From Balaenoptera acutorostrata (lineage: Eukaryota > Chordata > Mammalia > Artiodactyla > Balaenopteridae), in contig NC_080075.1 of NCBI RefSeq assembly GCF_949987535.1, positions 59,865,636-59,929,635 of the forward strand: a stretch of 64,000 nt of DNA, given 5' to 3'. Within the stretch, counting starts at the first letter, position 1. Every line of letters begins with the position of its first letter. The position numbers and the translations under genes are program-made. A model generated the notes under the pieces. That model saw nothing but the letters and a program-made list of their open reading frames with translations, made no database searches and was not told where the DNA came from. Shown here piece after piece: positions 21,592-32,768 of the stretch.

Positions 21592-23352
21592 ATTACAGTT
21601 CTTTTTTAAATTAATTGTGGTAAGAACACTTAACATGAGATCTATCCTTCGAAAAAAAATTTTAAGTGTACAATACAGTATTGTTAACTGTAGGTACAAT
21701 GTTGTACAGCAGATCTCTAGAACTTATTCATCTTGTATAACTGAAACTTTATGCTTGCTGAACAGCAACTCCCCATTTTCCCCTCACCCAACCCCTGGCA
21801 ACCACAATTCTACTCTCTGCTTCTTTGATTTTGGCTATTTTAGATACCTCATATAAGTAGAGTCATGCAGTATATGTCCTTCTGAGACTGGCTTATTTCA
21901 CTTAGCATAATGTCTTCAAGGTTCATCTATGTTGTTGCATATGACAGAGTTTGCTTCTTTTTTAAGGCTGAGTAATATTTTCTTGTGTGTATATACCACA
22001 TTTCTTTTTTTATCTATTCATCCATCAATGGACATTTGGGTTATTTCTACACCTTGGCTGTTGTGAATGACGTTGCACTGAACATGGGAGTACAAATATT
22101 TTTCAGGATCCTGATTTCAAGTCTTTTGAAGTAGTATTGATGGATCATATGGTAGTTCTATTTTTAATTTTTGAGGAATCTCCAAACTGTGTTCCATAGT
22201 GGCTGAGCCTTTTTATATGCCTACCAATAGTGTACAAGTGTTCAAATTTCTTCACATCCTTGCCAACACTTGCTATTTATTTTTTTAAAAAATAGCCATT
22301 TTAATAGGTGTGAGATGTTGTCTCATTATGGTTTTGATCTGCATTTCTCTTATGATTAGTGATGTTGAGCATTTTTTCATATACTTGTTAGCCATCTGTA
22401 TGTTTTCTTTGGAGAATGTCTATTCAAGTCCTTTGCTCATTTTTTCATCTGGTTATTTGGACTTTTTTTTTTTCTTTTTGCTATTGAGTTATAGGAGTTC
22501 CTTTTATATTTTGGATATTAACCCCTTATCAGATATATGGTTAGTGAATATTTTCTCCCATTCTGTAGGTTGCCTTTTTATTATGTTGATTGTTTCCTTT
22601 GCTGTATAGAAGCTTTATAGTTTGATATAGCCCCATTTGTCTATTTTTGCTTTTGTTGTTTGTGTTTTTTGTGTCATATCCAAGAAATCTTTGCCAAGAC
22701 CAATGTCCTGAAGCTTTTCCTCTATGTTTTATTCTAGGTGTTTTACAGTTTCAGGTCTATGTTTAAGTCTTTTTTTTTTTTTTTTTTTTAATGTCTGAAA
22801 CATTTATATTAACATATTTCCATACATATTTCCATACAAATACAAATATAAGATTTTTAGAAATTTCATGTAATGTCTGAAACATTTATATTAACATATT
22901 TCCATACAAATACAAGATTTTTAGAAATTTCATGTAATGTCTGAAACATTTATATTAGCATATTTCCATACATATGTTTAAGTCTTTAATCCATTTTGAT
23001 TTGATTTTTTTTTTATATGGTGTAACATAAGGGTCCAGTTTCATTCTTTTGCCTGTAGATATCCACTTTCCTTCACACCATTTGTTTAAGAGACTATCCT
23101 TTCCCCATCATATATTCCAGGCACCCTTGTTGAAGATCAGTTGACTGTATATGTATGGGTTTACTTCCGGACTCTCTAATTTGTGCCAATGGTCTATATG
23201 TCTATCTTTATGCCAGTACCATACTGTTCTAATTACTGTAGCTTTTAAAATATGTTAAAATCAGGAAGTGTGATGCCTCTAGCTTTGTTTTTCTTTCTAA
23301 TGATTATTTTGGCCATTTGGGGTCCTCTGCGGTTCCATATGAACTTTAGACT
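21592..23352 (-). mobile_element. Old L1M 3' part (3'UTR and ORF2 C-terminal half)
   Basis: From left to right the plus strand gives the complement of the L1 3'UTR (GTAAGAACACTTAACATGAG, the C-rich tract near 21771-21800) and then ORF2 back through the Cys-rich and RT thumb regions, ending at TTCCATATGAACTTTAG (23352). The frame is heavily decayed. A 200-bp retroposed insert interrupts it at 22773-22972. Its upstream neighbour sequence in L1 continues in inverted orientation at 23361, the pattern left by twin priming. Confidence 0.85.
22773..22972 (-). mobile_element. Unidentified poly(A) retroposed insert made of a tandem repeat
   Basis: A 15-bp perfect TSD, TATGTTTAAGTCTTT, flanks it at 22758-22772 and 22973-22987. 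A T-run of about 17-20 (22773-22789) marks the poly(A) end on the minus strand. The body is two and a half copies of a 64-82 bp unit beginning AATGTCTGAAACATTTATAT, at about 22790, 22872 and 22936. It matches no transposon I know. It looks like a reverse-transcribed RNA that contained a minisatellite. Confidence 0.8.
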
Positions 23353-23360
23353 TCATACGT

Positions 23361-24095
23361 CGAAAATCCTAAAGACTCCACAAAAAAACATTGGAACTAC
23401 TGCAGGAATTCAGTAAAGTTATGGATGCAAAATCAACACACAAAAATCAGTTCTATTTCTATATACTAATAATGAACAATCTGAGAAGGAAATAAAGAAA
23501 AATCCCACTTACAATAGCATCAAAAGGAATAAAGTACTTAGAAATAAACTGAGCTAAGGAGGTGAAAGACTTGTAGAATGAAATCTATAAAACATTGATG
23601 ACAGAAATGTAAAAAGACACAAGTAAATGTAAAGACAGATCATGTTCATGGATTGGAAGATACAATCTACAGATTCAATGCAATTCATATCAAAACCTCA
23701 ATGACATTATCTAGGTACTTCAGAGAGGAGCTAAAGCAGAGGATATGGGGGACAAGTTTGCCCCAGGAAGGCCCCATAGGGTCCTGCTCAGTTACATGGG
23801 GAATTGTTTTTTAATCGATACAGAGTTTCAGTTTGCAAAGTTGAAAAGTGTTTTGTAAATATGGATGGTGGTGATGGTTGCACAACATTGTGAATATACC
23901 TAATGCAACTGAACTGTACACTTAAAATGGTAAATTTTATATGTATTTTACCACAATTATAACGAATAAATATTTTTTAAAAGTAAAAAAAATAAATAAA
24001 GTGAGTCTGTTGTAGGAAGCATAAAACAAAACAAAACAAAAATCTCAATGACATTTTTTACAGAAATATAAAAAAGAATCCTAAGATATATTATA
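23361..24095 (+). mobile_element. Inverted 5' segment of the old L1M (ORF2), interrupted
   Basis: Bases 23361-23708 and 24044-24095 are plus-strand L1 ORF2, equivalent to about 40160-40590 of L1-C. They start at AAAATCCTAAAGACTCCA and end at GAATCCTAAGATA. That end point adjoins, within about ten bases of L1 coordinate, the 5' limit of the minus-strand part at 23352. The two parts are therefore one element with an inverted 5' portion. An L1M 3' end is nested at 23709-24043. Confidence 0.75.
23709..24043 (+). mobile_element. L1M 3' end nested in the inverted L1 segment
   Basis: The body carries the L1MA/MB terminal pattern GGATGGTGGTGATGGTTGCA, GAACTGTACACTTAAAATGG and TTTTACCACAATTATAAC. A 12-bp TSD CTCAATGACATT flanks it at 23697-23708 and 24044-24055. 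Two A-rich tracts (about 23975-24000 and 24021-24042) are separated by 20 bp, GTGAGTCTGTTGTAGGAAGC, which looks like extra 3' transcript. Confidence 0.75.
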
Positions 24096-24697
24096 GTTTG
24101 GAAGGGTCATCTCTTAGTTATAAGTTGTCTGGCAGCTTCTATATTTTAGTGGTTAACTTTCCCTTTGTTGAGGTTATTACTGTGGTGCATGTTTAGTGAC
24201 ATGGTGGTGGCAAGGTATTCCACTTGCAAATTGGAAATAAAAATTAACCACAAATGATTTACAATAAAAAATATTATGCCAACTTTCTTAAAATCGCTAA
24301 AACTTAAGTAACTATTTAATCAATCCCCAAACTTTAAAGCATTTTGAAGCAATCTGTTGGGTCAAAACAAAGTTTCTGTTACATACAAGTATTCTTTCTC
24401 ATGTCATATTTGACATTAAAAACTTAATTTTCTTCTTTATACTTTACTAATCCTAAACTGGCCTCAAACCCAGGTAGATTTTCCTTCAGTGCTTAGTTCT
24501 GGATGTTGTTTTGATTTTCCCCCCCCTTCACCTTAGGGAATTGTCTGCCTTACTGATTCCAAAGAAAGTGTGATATATTCTCTATTTTGGGGGTAAAAAA
24601 CCCTTCATGATCAAACTTTTTGCAGTTATAGATCTAATTTACAAAAAATTTTGAGAGCAATGCTGGTAGAGCAGAAAATTTGAGAATGATTCACTCT
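24096..24697. other. Unique-looking non-coding DNA
   Basis: AT-rich, with no open frame and no recognisable repeat. It forms the left flank of L1-B. Confidence 0.5.
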
Positions 24698-24943
24698 AAA
24701 TCTTCCTTTTTTTTTTTTTAATTTTATTTATTTTTTTATACAGCAGGTTCTTATTAGTCATCAATTTTATACACATCAGGGTATACATGTCAATCCCAAT
24801 TGCCCAATTCATCACACCACCACCCCCACCCCCCCGCCGCTTTCCCTGCTTGGTGTCCATACGTTTGTTCTCTACATCTGTGTCTCAATTTCTGCCCTGC
24901 AAACTGGTTCATCTGTACCATTTTTCTAGGTTCCACATATGTG

Positions 24944-27900
24944 TTAATATACGATATTTGTTGTTCTCTTTCTGACTTCACTCTGTATGACAGTCTCTAG
25001 ATCCATCCATGTCTCAACAAATGAGTAGTATTCCATTGTATATATGTGCCACATCTTCTTTATCCATTCGTCTGTCAATGGGAACTTAGGTTGCTTCCAT
25101 GACCTGGCTATTGTAAATAGTGCTGCAGTGAACATTAGGGTGCATGTGTCTTTTTGAATTATGATTTTCTCTGGGTATATGCCCCATAGTGGGATTGCTG
25201 GATCATATGGTAATTCTTTTTTTTTTTTAAATTTATTTATTTATTTTTGGCTGTGTTGGGTCTTCATTTCTGTGTGAGGGCTTTCTCTACTTGCGGCGAG
25301 TGGGGGCCACTCTTCATTGCGGTGCACGGGCTTCTCACTGTCGTGGCCTCTCTTGTTGCGGAGCACAGGCTCCAGACGTGCAGGCTCAGTAGTTGTGGCT
25401 CACGGGCCCAGTTGCTCCGCGGCATGTGGGATCTTCCCAGACCAGGGCTCAAACCTGTGTCCCCTGCATTGGCAGGCAGATTCTCAACCACTGCACCACC
25501 AGGGAAGCCCTCATATGGTAATTCTATTTTTAGTTTTTTAAGGAACCTCCATACTGTTCTCCATAGTGGCTGTATCAGTTTACATTCCCACCAGCAGTGC
25601 AAGAGGGTTCCCTTTTCTCCACACCCTCTCCAGCATTTGTTATTTGTAGATTTTCTGATGAAGCCCATGCTAACTGGTGTGAGGTGATACCTCATTGTAG
25701 TTTTGATTTGCATTTCTCTAATAATTAGTGATGTTGAGCAGCTTTTCATGTGCTTCATGGCCATCTGTATGTCTTCTTTGGAGAAATGTATATTTAGGTC
25801 ATCTGCCCATTTTTGGATTGGGTTGTTTGTTTTTTTAATATTGAGCTGCATGAGCTGTTTATATATTTTGGAGGTTAATCCTTTGTCCATTGATTCGTTT
25901 GCAAATATTTTCTCCCATTCTGAGGGTTGTCTTTTCGTCTTGTTTATGGTTTCCTTTGCTGTGCAAAAGCTTTGAAGTTTCATTAGGTCCCATTTGTTTA
26001 TTTTCGTTTTTATTTGCATTACTCTAGGAGGTGGATCAAAAACGATCTTGCTGTGATTTATGTCAAAGAGTGTTCTTCCTATGTTTTCCTCTAAGAATTT
26101 TATAGTGTCCAGTCTTACCTTTAGGTCTGTAATCCATTTTGAGTTTATTTTTGTGTATGGTGTTAGGGAGTATTCTAATTTCATTCTTTTATATGTAGCT
26201 GTCCAGTTTTCCCAGCACCACTTATTGAAGAGACTGTCTTTTCTCCATTGTATAGCCTTGCCTCCTTTGTCATAGATTAGTTAACCATAGGTGCATGGGT
26301 TTATCTCTGGGCTTTCTATCTTGTTCCATTGATCTATGTTTCTGTTTTTGTGCCAGTACCATACTGTCTTGATTACTGTAACTCTGTAGTATAGTCTGAA
26401 GTCAGGGAATCTGATTCCTCCAGCTCTGCTTTTTTCCCTCAAGACTACTTTGGCTATTTGGGGTCTTTTGTGTCTCCATACAAATTTTAAGATTTTTTTG
26501 TTCTAGTTCTGTAAAAAATGCCATTGTTAATTTGATAGGGATTGCATTGAATCTGTAGATTGCTTTGTGTAGTATAGTCATTTTCACAATATTGATTCTT
26601 CCAATCCAAGAACATGGTATATCCCTCCATCTGTTGATGTCATCTTTAATTTCTTTCATCAGTGTCTTATAGTTTTCTGCATACAGGTCTTTTGTCTCCC
26701 TAGGTAGGTTTATTCCTAGGTATTTTATTCTTTTTGTTGCAGTGGTAAATGGGAGTGTTTCCTTAATTTCTCTTTCAGATTTTTCATCATTAGTATATAG
26801 GAATGCAAGAGATTTCTGTGCATTAATTTTGTATCCTGCAACTTTACCAAATTCATTGATTAGCTCTAGTAGTTTTTTGGTGGCATCTTTAGGATTCTCT
26901 ATGTATTGTATCACGTCATCTGCAGTGACAGTTTTACTTCTTCTTTTCCAACTTGTATTCCTTTTATTTCTTTTTCTTCGCTGATTGCTGTGGCTTGGAC
27001 TTCCAAACCTATGTTGAATAATAGTGGTGAAAGTGGACATCCTTGTGTTGTTCCTGATCTTAGAGGAAATGCTTTCAGTTTTTCACCATTGAGAATGATG
27101 TTTGCTGTGGGTTTGTTGTATATGGCCTTTATTATGTTGAGGTAGGTTCCCTCTGTGCCCACTTTCTGGAGAGTTTTTATCATAAATGGGTGTTGAATTT
27201 TGTCAGAACCTTTTTCTGCTTCTACTGAGATGGTCCTATGGTTTTTCTTCTTCAATTTGTTAATATGGTATATCACATTGATTGAGTTGAGTATATTGAA
27301 GAATCCTTGCATCCCTGAGATAAATCCCACTTGATCATGGTGTATGATGTGTTGTTGGATTCTGTTTGCTAGTACTTTGTTGAGGATTTTTGCATCTATA
27401 TTCATCAGTGATATTGTTCTGTAATTTTTTTTTTTGTAGTATCTTTGTCTGGTTTTGGTATCAGGGTGATGGTGGCCTCATAGAATGAGTTTGGGAGTGT
27501 TCCTTCCTCTGCAATTCTTTGGAAGAGTGTGAGAACATGGGTGTTAGCTCTTCTCTAAATGTTTGATAGAATTCACCTGTGAAGCCATCTGGTCCTGGAC
27601 TTTTGTTTGCTGGAAAAATTTTAATCACAGTTTCAATTTCATTACTTGTGATTGGTCTGTTCATATTTTCTATTTCTTCCTCTCTCAGTCTTGCGGGTTA
27701 TACCTTTCTAAGAATTTGTCCATTTCTTCCAGGTTGTCCATTTCATTGGCATAGAGTTGCTGGAAGTAGTCTCTTAGGATGCTTTGTATTTCTGTGGTGT
27801 CTGTTGTAACTTCTCCTTTTTCATTTTGAATTTTATTGATTTGAGTCCTTTTCCTCTTTTTCTTGATGAGTCTGGCTAATGGTTTATCAATTTTGTTAAT

Positions 27901-29004
27901 CTTCTCAAAGAACCAGCTTTTAGTTTTATTGATCTTTGCTATTGTTTTCTTTGTTTCTATTTCATTTATTTCTGCTCTGATCTTTATGATTTCTTTCCTT
28001 CTGCTAACTTTGCGTTTTGTTTGTTCTTCTTTCTCTAGTTCTTTTAAGTGTAACGTTAGATTGTTTATTTGAGATGTTTCTTGTTTCTTGAGGTAGGCTT
28101 GTATAGCTATAAACTTCCCTCTTAGAACTGCTCTTGCTGCATTCCAAAGGTTTTGGATCATCGTGTTTTCATTGTCATTTGTCTCTAGGTATGTTTTGAT
28201 TTCCTCTTTCATTTCTTCAGTAATCTCTTGGCTATTTAGCAACGTATTGTTTAGCCTCCATGTGTTTGTGCTTTTTACGTTTTTTTCCCTGTAATTCATT
28301 TCTAGTCTCATAGCATTGTGGTCCAAAAAGATGCTTGATATGATTTCAATTTTCTTAAGTTTACTGAGGCCTGATTTGTGACCCAAGATGTGATCTATCC
28401 TGGAGAATGTTCCGTGCACACTTGAGAAGAATGTGTAATCTGTGGTTTTTGGATGGAATGTCCTATAAATATCAATTAAATCTATCTGGTCTATTGTGTC
28501 ATTTAAGGCTTGTGTTTCCTTATTAATTTTCTGTTTGGATGATCTGGCCATTGGTGTAAGTGAGGTGTTAAAGTCCCCCACTATTATTGTGTTACTGTTG
28601 ATTTCCTCTTTTAGAGCTCTTGGCAGTTGCCTTGTGTATTGAGGTGCTCCTATGTTGGGTGCATATATATTTATAATTGTTATATCTTCTTCTTGGTTTG
28701 ATCCCTTGATAATTATGTAGTGTCCTTCCTTGTCTCTTGTAACATTCTTTATTTTAAAGTCTATTTTATCTGATATGAGTATTGCTACTCCAGCTTTCTT
28801 TTGATTTTCATTTGCATGGAATATCTTTTTCCATCCGTTCACTTTAAGTCTGAATGTGTCCCTAGATCTGAAGTGGGTCTCTTGTAGACAGCATATATAT
28901 GGGTCTTGTTTTTGTGTCCTTTCAGCAAGCCTGTGTCTTTTGGTTGGAGCATTTAATCCATTCACGTTTAAGGTAATTATCGATATGTATGTTCCTGTTA
29001 CCAT
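24944..29004 (-). pseudogene. L1-B ORF2, intact endonuclease domain but broken RT
   Basis: The frame from the ATG complement at 29002-29004 is open for 439 codons. It holds the whole endonuclease: [31 protein letters not shown] and LDHNAMRL, in order, with all catalytic motifs present. After 27685 the reading frame shifts and resumes at 27664, 27405, 27040 and 26184. The RT catalytic FADD box is destroyed by a 4-bp deletion near 26920-26924, which removes the phenylalanine and shifts frame. The C-terminal CCHC-like cysteine cluster (CWRGC...HC..EC) survives near 25600-25650. A SINE at 25218-25510 then fuses its sequence to the frame. Confidence 0.85.
25218..25510 (-). mobile_element. CHR SINE nested in L1-B ORF2 3' end
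   Basis: A perfect 15-bp TSD, TCATATGGTAATTCT, lies at 25203-25217 and 25511-25525. The T-run and TTTA-type tail complement start at 25218, and the 5' end complement GGGAAGCCC closes the element. It has the same orientation as its host L1. Confidence 0.95.
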
Positions 29005-29112
29005 TTTCTTAATTGTTTTGGGTTTTTTTTTTGTAGGTCCTTTTCTTCTCTTGTGTTTTCCACTTAGAGAAGTTCCTTTAGCATTTGTTGTAGAGCTGGT
29101 TTGGTGGTGCTG

Positions 29113-29235
29113 AAATGAGGTAGACTTGTATAGCTATAAACTTCCCTCTTAGAACTGCTTTTGCTGCCTCCCATAGGTTTTGGATCATTGTGTTAGCTTT
29201 TGCTAACATCGTGTTAGCAAAAGGAAAAAATTAGC
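29113..29235. repeat. Templated insertion in L1-B at the ORF1 3' end
   Basis: Bases about 29115-29200 repeat, with few mismatches, a segment of the same element's ORF2 at 28091-28165 (CTTGTATAGCTATAAACTTC ... GGTTTTGGATCATTGTGTT). They are followed by short inverted repeats of GTGTTAGC/GCTAACA and an A-rich stretch before normal ORF1 sequence resumes (TTAGCTTTTGCTTG). Other L1 copies here lack it. It replaces the last ORF1 codons, so the C-terminus no longer ends in QQMLKELL. Confidence 0.8.
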
Positions 29236-30080
29236 TTTTGCTTGTCTGTAAAGCTTCTGATTTCTCCATCAAATCTGAATGAGATCCTTGCCGGGTAGAG
29301 TAATCTTGGTTGTAGGGTCTTCCGTTTCATCACTTTAAGTGTATCATGCCTCTCCCTTCTGGCTTGTAGAGTTTCTGCTGAGAAATCAGCTGTTAACCTT
29401 ATGGGAGTTCCCTTGTATGTTATTTGTCGTTTTTCCCTTGCTGCTTTCAATAATTTTTCTTTGTCTTTAATTTTTGCCAATTTGATTACTATGTGTCTCG
29501 GTGTGTTTCTCCTCGGGTTTATCCTGTATGGGACTCTCTGCGCTTCCTGGACTTGGGTGGCTCTTTTCTTTCCCATGTTGTGGAAGTTTTCGACTATAAT
29601 CTCTTCAAATATTTTCTCTGGTCCTTTCTCTCTCTCTTCTCCTTCTAGGACCCCTATCATGCGAATGTTGTTGCATTTACTGTTGTCTCAGAGGTCTCTC
29701 AGTCTGTCTTCATTTCTTTTCATTCTTTTTTCTTTGGACTGTTCCACAGCAGTGAATTCCACCATTCTGTCTTCCAAGTCACTTATCTGTTCTTCTGCCT
29801 CAGTTCTTCTGCTATTGATTCCTTCTAGTGTAGTTTTCATTTCAGTTATTTTATTGTTCATCTCTGTTTCTTTGTTGTTTAATTCTTCTAGGTCTTTGTT
29901 AAACATTTCTTGCATCTTCTCGATCTTTGCTTCCATTCTTTTTCCAAGGTCCTGGATCATCTTCACTATTATTATTCTGAATTCTTTTTCTGGAAGGTTG
30001 CCTATCTCCACTTCATTTAGTTGTTTTTCTGGGGTTTTATCTTGTTCCTTCATCTGGTACATAGCCCTCTGCCTTTTCAT
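29214..30080 (-). pseudogene. L1-B ORF1, one in-frame stop and altered C-terminus
   Basis: The product would be the trimeric L1 RNA-binding protein. The start ATG complement is 30078-30080 (MKRQRAMYQMKEQ). A coiled coil follows, then the RRM-like segment (INPRRNTPRHI) and the C-terminal domain (LTADFSAETLQ, LYPARISFRF). A TGA at 29685-29687 replaces the tryptophan codon of the conserved RDLWDN motif. The frame is otherwise open to 29214. The terminal residues read FTDKQKLIFSFC because of the templated insertion at 29113-29235. About 288 codons remain, slightly short for the family. Confidence 0.85.
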
Positions 30081-30979
30081 CTTGTCTGTCTTTCTGTGAA
30101 TGTGGTTTTTAATCCTGTGGCAGCAGGATTGTAGTTCTTCTTGCTTCTGCTGTCTGCCCTCTGGTGGATGAGGCTATCTAAGAGGCTTGTGTAAGTTTTC
30201 TGGTGGGAGGGACTGGTGGTGGGTAGAGCTGGCTGTTGCTCTGGTGGGTATAGCTCAGTAAAACTTTAATCTGCTCGACTGCTGATGGGTGGGGCTGGGT
30301 TCCCTCCCTGTTGGTTGTTTGGCCTGAGGCAACCCAACACTGGAGCCTATCAGGGTTTTGGTGGGGCTAATGGTGGACTCTGGGATGGTTCACGCCAAGG
30401 AGTACTTCCCAGAAGTTCTGCTGCCAGTGTCCTTGTCCTCATGGTGAGCCACAGCCACCCCCCGCCTCTGCAGGAGACCCTCCCACACTAGCAGGTAGGC
30501 CTGGTTCAGTCTCCCCTGTGGTCATTGCTCCTTCCCCTGGGTCCTGATGCACACACTACTTTGTGTGTTCCCTCCAAGAGTGGAGTCTCTGCATCCTCCA
30601 GTCCTGTCAGAGTCCTGCAGTCAAATCCCGCTAGCCTTCAAAGTCTGATTCTGTAGGAATTCCTCCTCCTGTTGCTGGACCCCCAGGTTCAGAAGCCTGA
30701 CGTGGGGCTCAGTACCTTCATTCCAGCGGGTGGAGTTCTGTGGTATAAGTTTTCTCCAGTTTGTGAGTCACCCACCCAGCCGTTATGGGATTTGATTTTA
30801 TTGTGATTGTGCCCCTCTACCATCTCATTGTGTCTTCTCCTTTGTCTTTGGCTGTGGGATATCTTTTTTGGTGAGCTCCAATGTCTTCCTGTCAATGATT
30901 GTTCAGCAGTTAGTTGTGATTCTGGTGTTCTCGCAAGAGGGAGTGAGAGCACGTTCTTCTACTCCGCCATCTTGGTTCC
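30081..30979 (-). promoter_or_regulatory. L1-B 5'UTR (internal pol II promoter region)
   Basis: L1 5'UTRs carry the internal promoter that lets a new copy be transcribed from its first base. This one is GC-rich near its 5' part, begins AACCAAGATGGCGG (a YY1-type AAGATGGCGG site, complement near 30965-30976) and reaches ORF1. It is the relative of the orphan 5'UTR at 1000-1672. Activity is inferred from the family, not seen. Confidence 0.6.
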
Positions 30980-30988
30980 AAATCTTCC

Positions 30989-31399
30989 CAACTCTTGCTT
31001 GACTTATTTGAAGGCCAAAAACCGAGTACAATGTTAGTAGCTCTTTTCCAGTTTACCCAGCAACTATACTCAGGCCCTCAGTAAAGGATTTTCCAAGTGA
31101 AGAGTCCATGAAAAAAATCAGGAGGTAAGCATTGTATACAAATATGCACATCTGTATACTCACAGGATCATGTAGGGATTAGAGATGATGTAATTAACAC
31201 ACCATATCTTAGATGACTTAGAAACTAAGAAAAAAATGTTACCTTCCTCACTTATATCGCAATCATTTTTGGTGTATTGAAGAAGATAAGTACATTTTCA
31301 GAGAATTTTACCAGTAGAGAGGAAACAGGATTAACGTTTCAGAAGGGATTTAGATTAGCCATGTGTAGGAATTATTTTAAGAATTTTCAGAGACTAGAA
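30989..31399. other. Unique-looking non-coding DNA
   Basis: This is the spacer between L1-B and L1-F. No gene or repeat is recognised. Confidence 0.5.
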
Positions 31400-32768
31400 C
31401 AGCTACATGTAAAAGAACGAAATTAGAACATTTCCTAACACCATACACAAAAATAAACTCAAAATGGATTACGGACCTAAATGTAAGGCCAGACACTATA
31501 AAACTCTTACAGGAAAACATAGGCAGAACACTCTATGACATAAATCACAGCAAGATCCTTTTTGATCCACCTCCTAGAGAAAGAAATAAAAACAAAAATA
31601 AACAAATGGGACCTAATGAAACTTAACAGCTTCTGCACAGCAAAGGAAAACATAAAAACGACGAAAAGACAAACCTCAGAATGGGAGAAAATATTTTGAA
31701 ATGAAGCAACCAACAAAGGATTAATCTCCAAAATTTACAAGCAGCTCATGCAGCTCAATGTCAAAGAAACAAACAACCCAATCCAAAAGTGGGCAGAAGA
31801 CCTGCGTAGACATTTCTCCAAAGAAGATATACAGATTGCCAACAAACACGTGAAAGGATGCTCAACATCACTAATCATTAGAGAAATGCAAATCAAAACT
31901 ACAATGAAGTATCACCTCACACCAGTCAGAATGGCCATCATCAAAAAATCTACAAACAGTAAATGCTGGAGAGGGTGTCGAGAAAAGGGAACCCTCTTGC
32001 ACTGTTGGTGGAAATGTAAATTGATACAGCCACTATAGAGAACAGAATAGAGGTTCCTTAAAAAATTAAAATTAGAACTACCATACGACCCAGCAATCCC
32101 ACTACTGGGCATATACCCTGAGAAAACCATAATTCAAAAAGAGTCATGTACCACAGTGTTCATTGCAGCACTATTTACAATAGGCAGGACATGGAAGCAA
32201 CCTAAGTGTCCATCAACAGATGAATGGATAAAGAAGATGTGGCACATACATACAATGGAATATTACTCAGCCATAAAAAGAAATGAAATTGATTTATTTG
32301 TAGTGAGGTGGATGGACCTAGAGTCTGTCATACAGAGTGAAGTAAGTCAGAAAGATAAAAACAAATACCGTATGCTAACACATACATATGGAATCTAAAA
32401 AAAAAAAAAAGGTTCTGATGAACCTAGGGGCAGGACAGGAATAAAGACGCAGATGTAGAGAATGGACTTGAGGACACAGGGAGGGGGAAAGTTAAGCTGG
32501 GACGAAGTGAGAGAGTGGAATGGACTTATATACACTATCAAATGTAAAATAGATAGCTAGTGGGAAGCAGCCGCATAACACAGGGAGATCACCTCCATGA
32601 TTTGTGACCACCTAGAGGGGTGGGATAGGAAGGGTGGGAGGGAGACACAAGATGAGGAGATATGGGGATATGTGTATATGTATAGCTGATTCACTTTGTT
32701 ACACAGCAGAAACTAACACACTATTGTAAAGCAATTACACTCCAATAAAGATGTTAAAAAAAAAGAAA
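31400..32768 (+). mobile_element. L1-F: 5'-truncated L1 (ORF2 C-terminus plus 3'UTR)
   Basis: It begins at CAGCTACATGTAAAAGAACG, equivalent to about 40855 of L1-C, and ends at CCAATAAAGATGTTAAAAAA. The ORF2 tail is readable in pieces. The frame 31748-32038 holds the Cys-rich motif (CWRGC...LHCWWKC), and 32156-32398 holds the C-terminal WIKKMWHIHTMEYYSA segment ending at TYGI. The 3'UTR has the G-rich tract near 32617-32645. Frameshifts separate the pieces. I found no clear TSD; flanks at 31391-31399 and 32776-32790 are only loosely alike. Confidence 0.9.

Larger units (their letters stand above)
24707..30979 (-). mobile_element. L1-B: full-length L1 LINE, defective
   Basis: A 9-bp TSD, AAATCTTCC, flanks it at 24698-24706 and 30980-30988. 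In element orientation it starts with GGAACCAAGATGGCGGAGTA (complement at 30960-30979), followed by a roughly 900-bp 5'UTR, ORF1 (30080-29214), ORF2 (29004 to about 24944) and a 3'UTR ending in a T-run complement at 24707-24719. Its 3'UTR (TACAGCAGGTTCTTATTAGT region at 24740-24830) differs from those of A, C and E, so it belongs to another L1 subfamily. A CHR SINE is nested at 25218-25510. ORF1 has one stop, and ORF2 has several frameshifts. Confidence 0.9.

Noticed and set aside
25264..26184. 306-codon minus-strand frame that joins L1 ORF2 to SINE-derived residues
   Set aside because: It is a chance fusion made by the SINE at 25218-25510. The host ORF2 is already broken upstream, so no expressed fusion protein is supported.
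29401..30099. 232-codon plus-strand frame
   Set aside because: It is antisense to L1-B ORF1, with the same artefactual hydrophobic composition.
31399..31400. TSD for L1-F from the similar strings AGAGACTAGAA and AGAAAGTAGAA
   Set aside because: Several mismatches in a short purine-rich stretch are not better than chance, so I left L1-F without a TSD.
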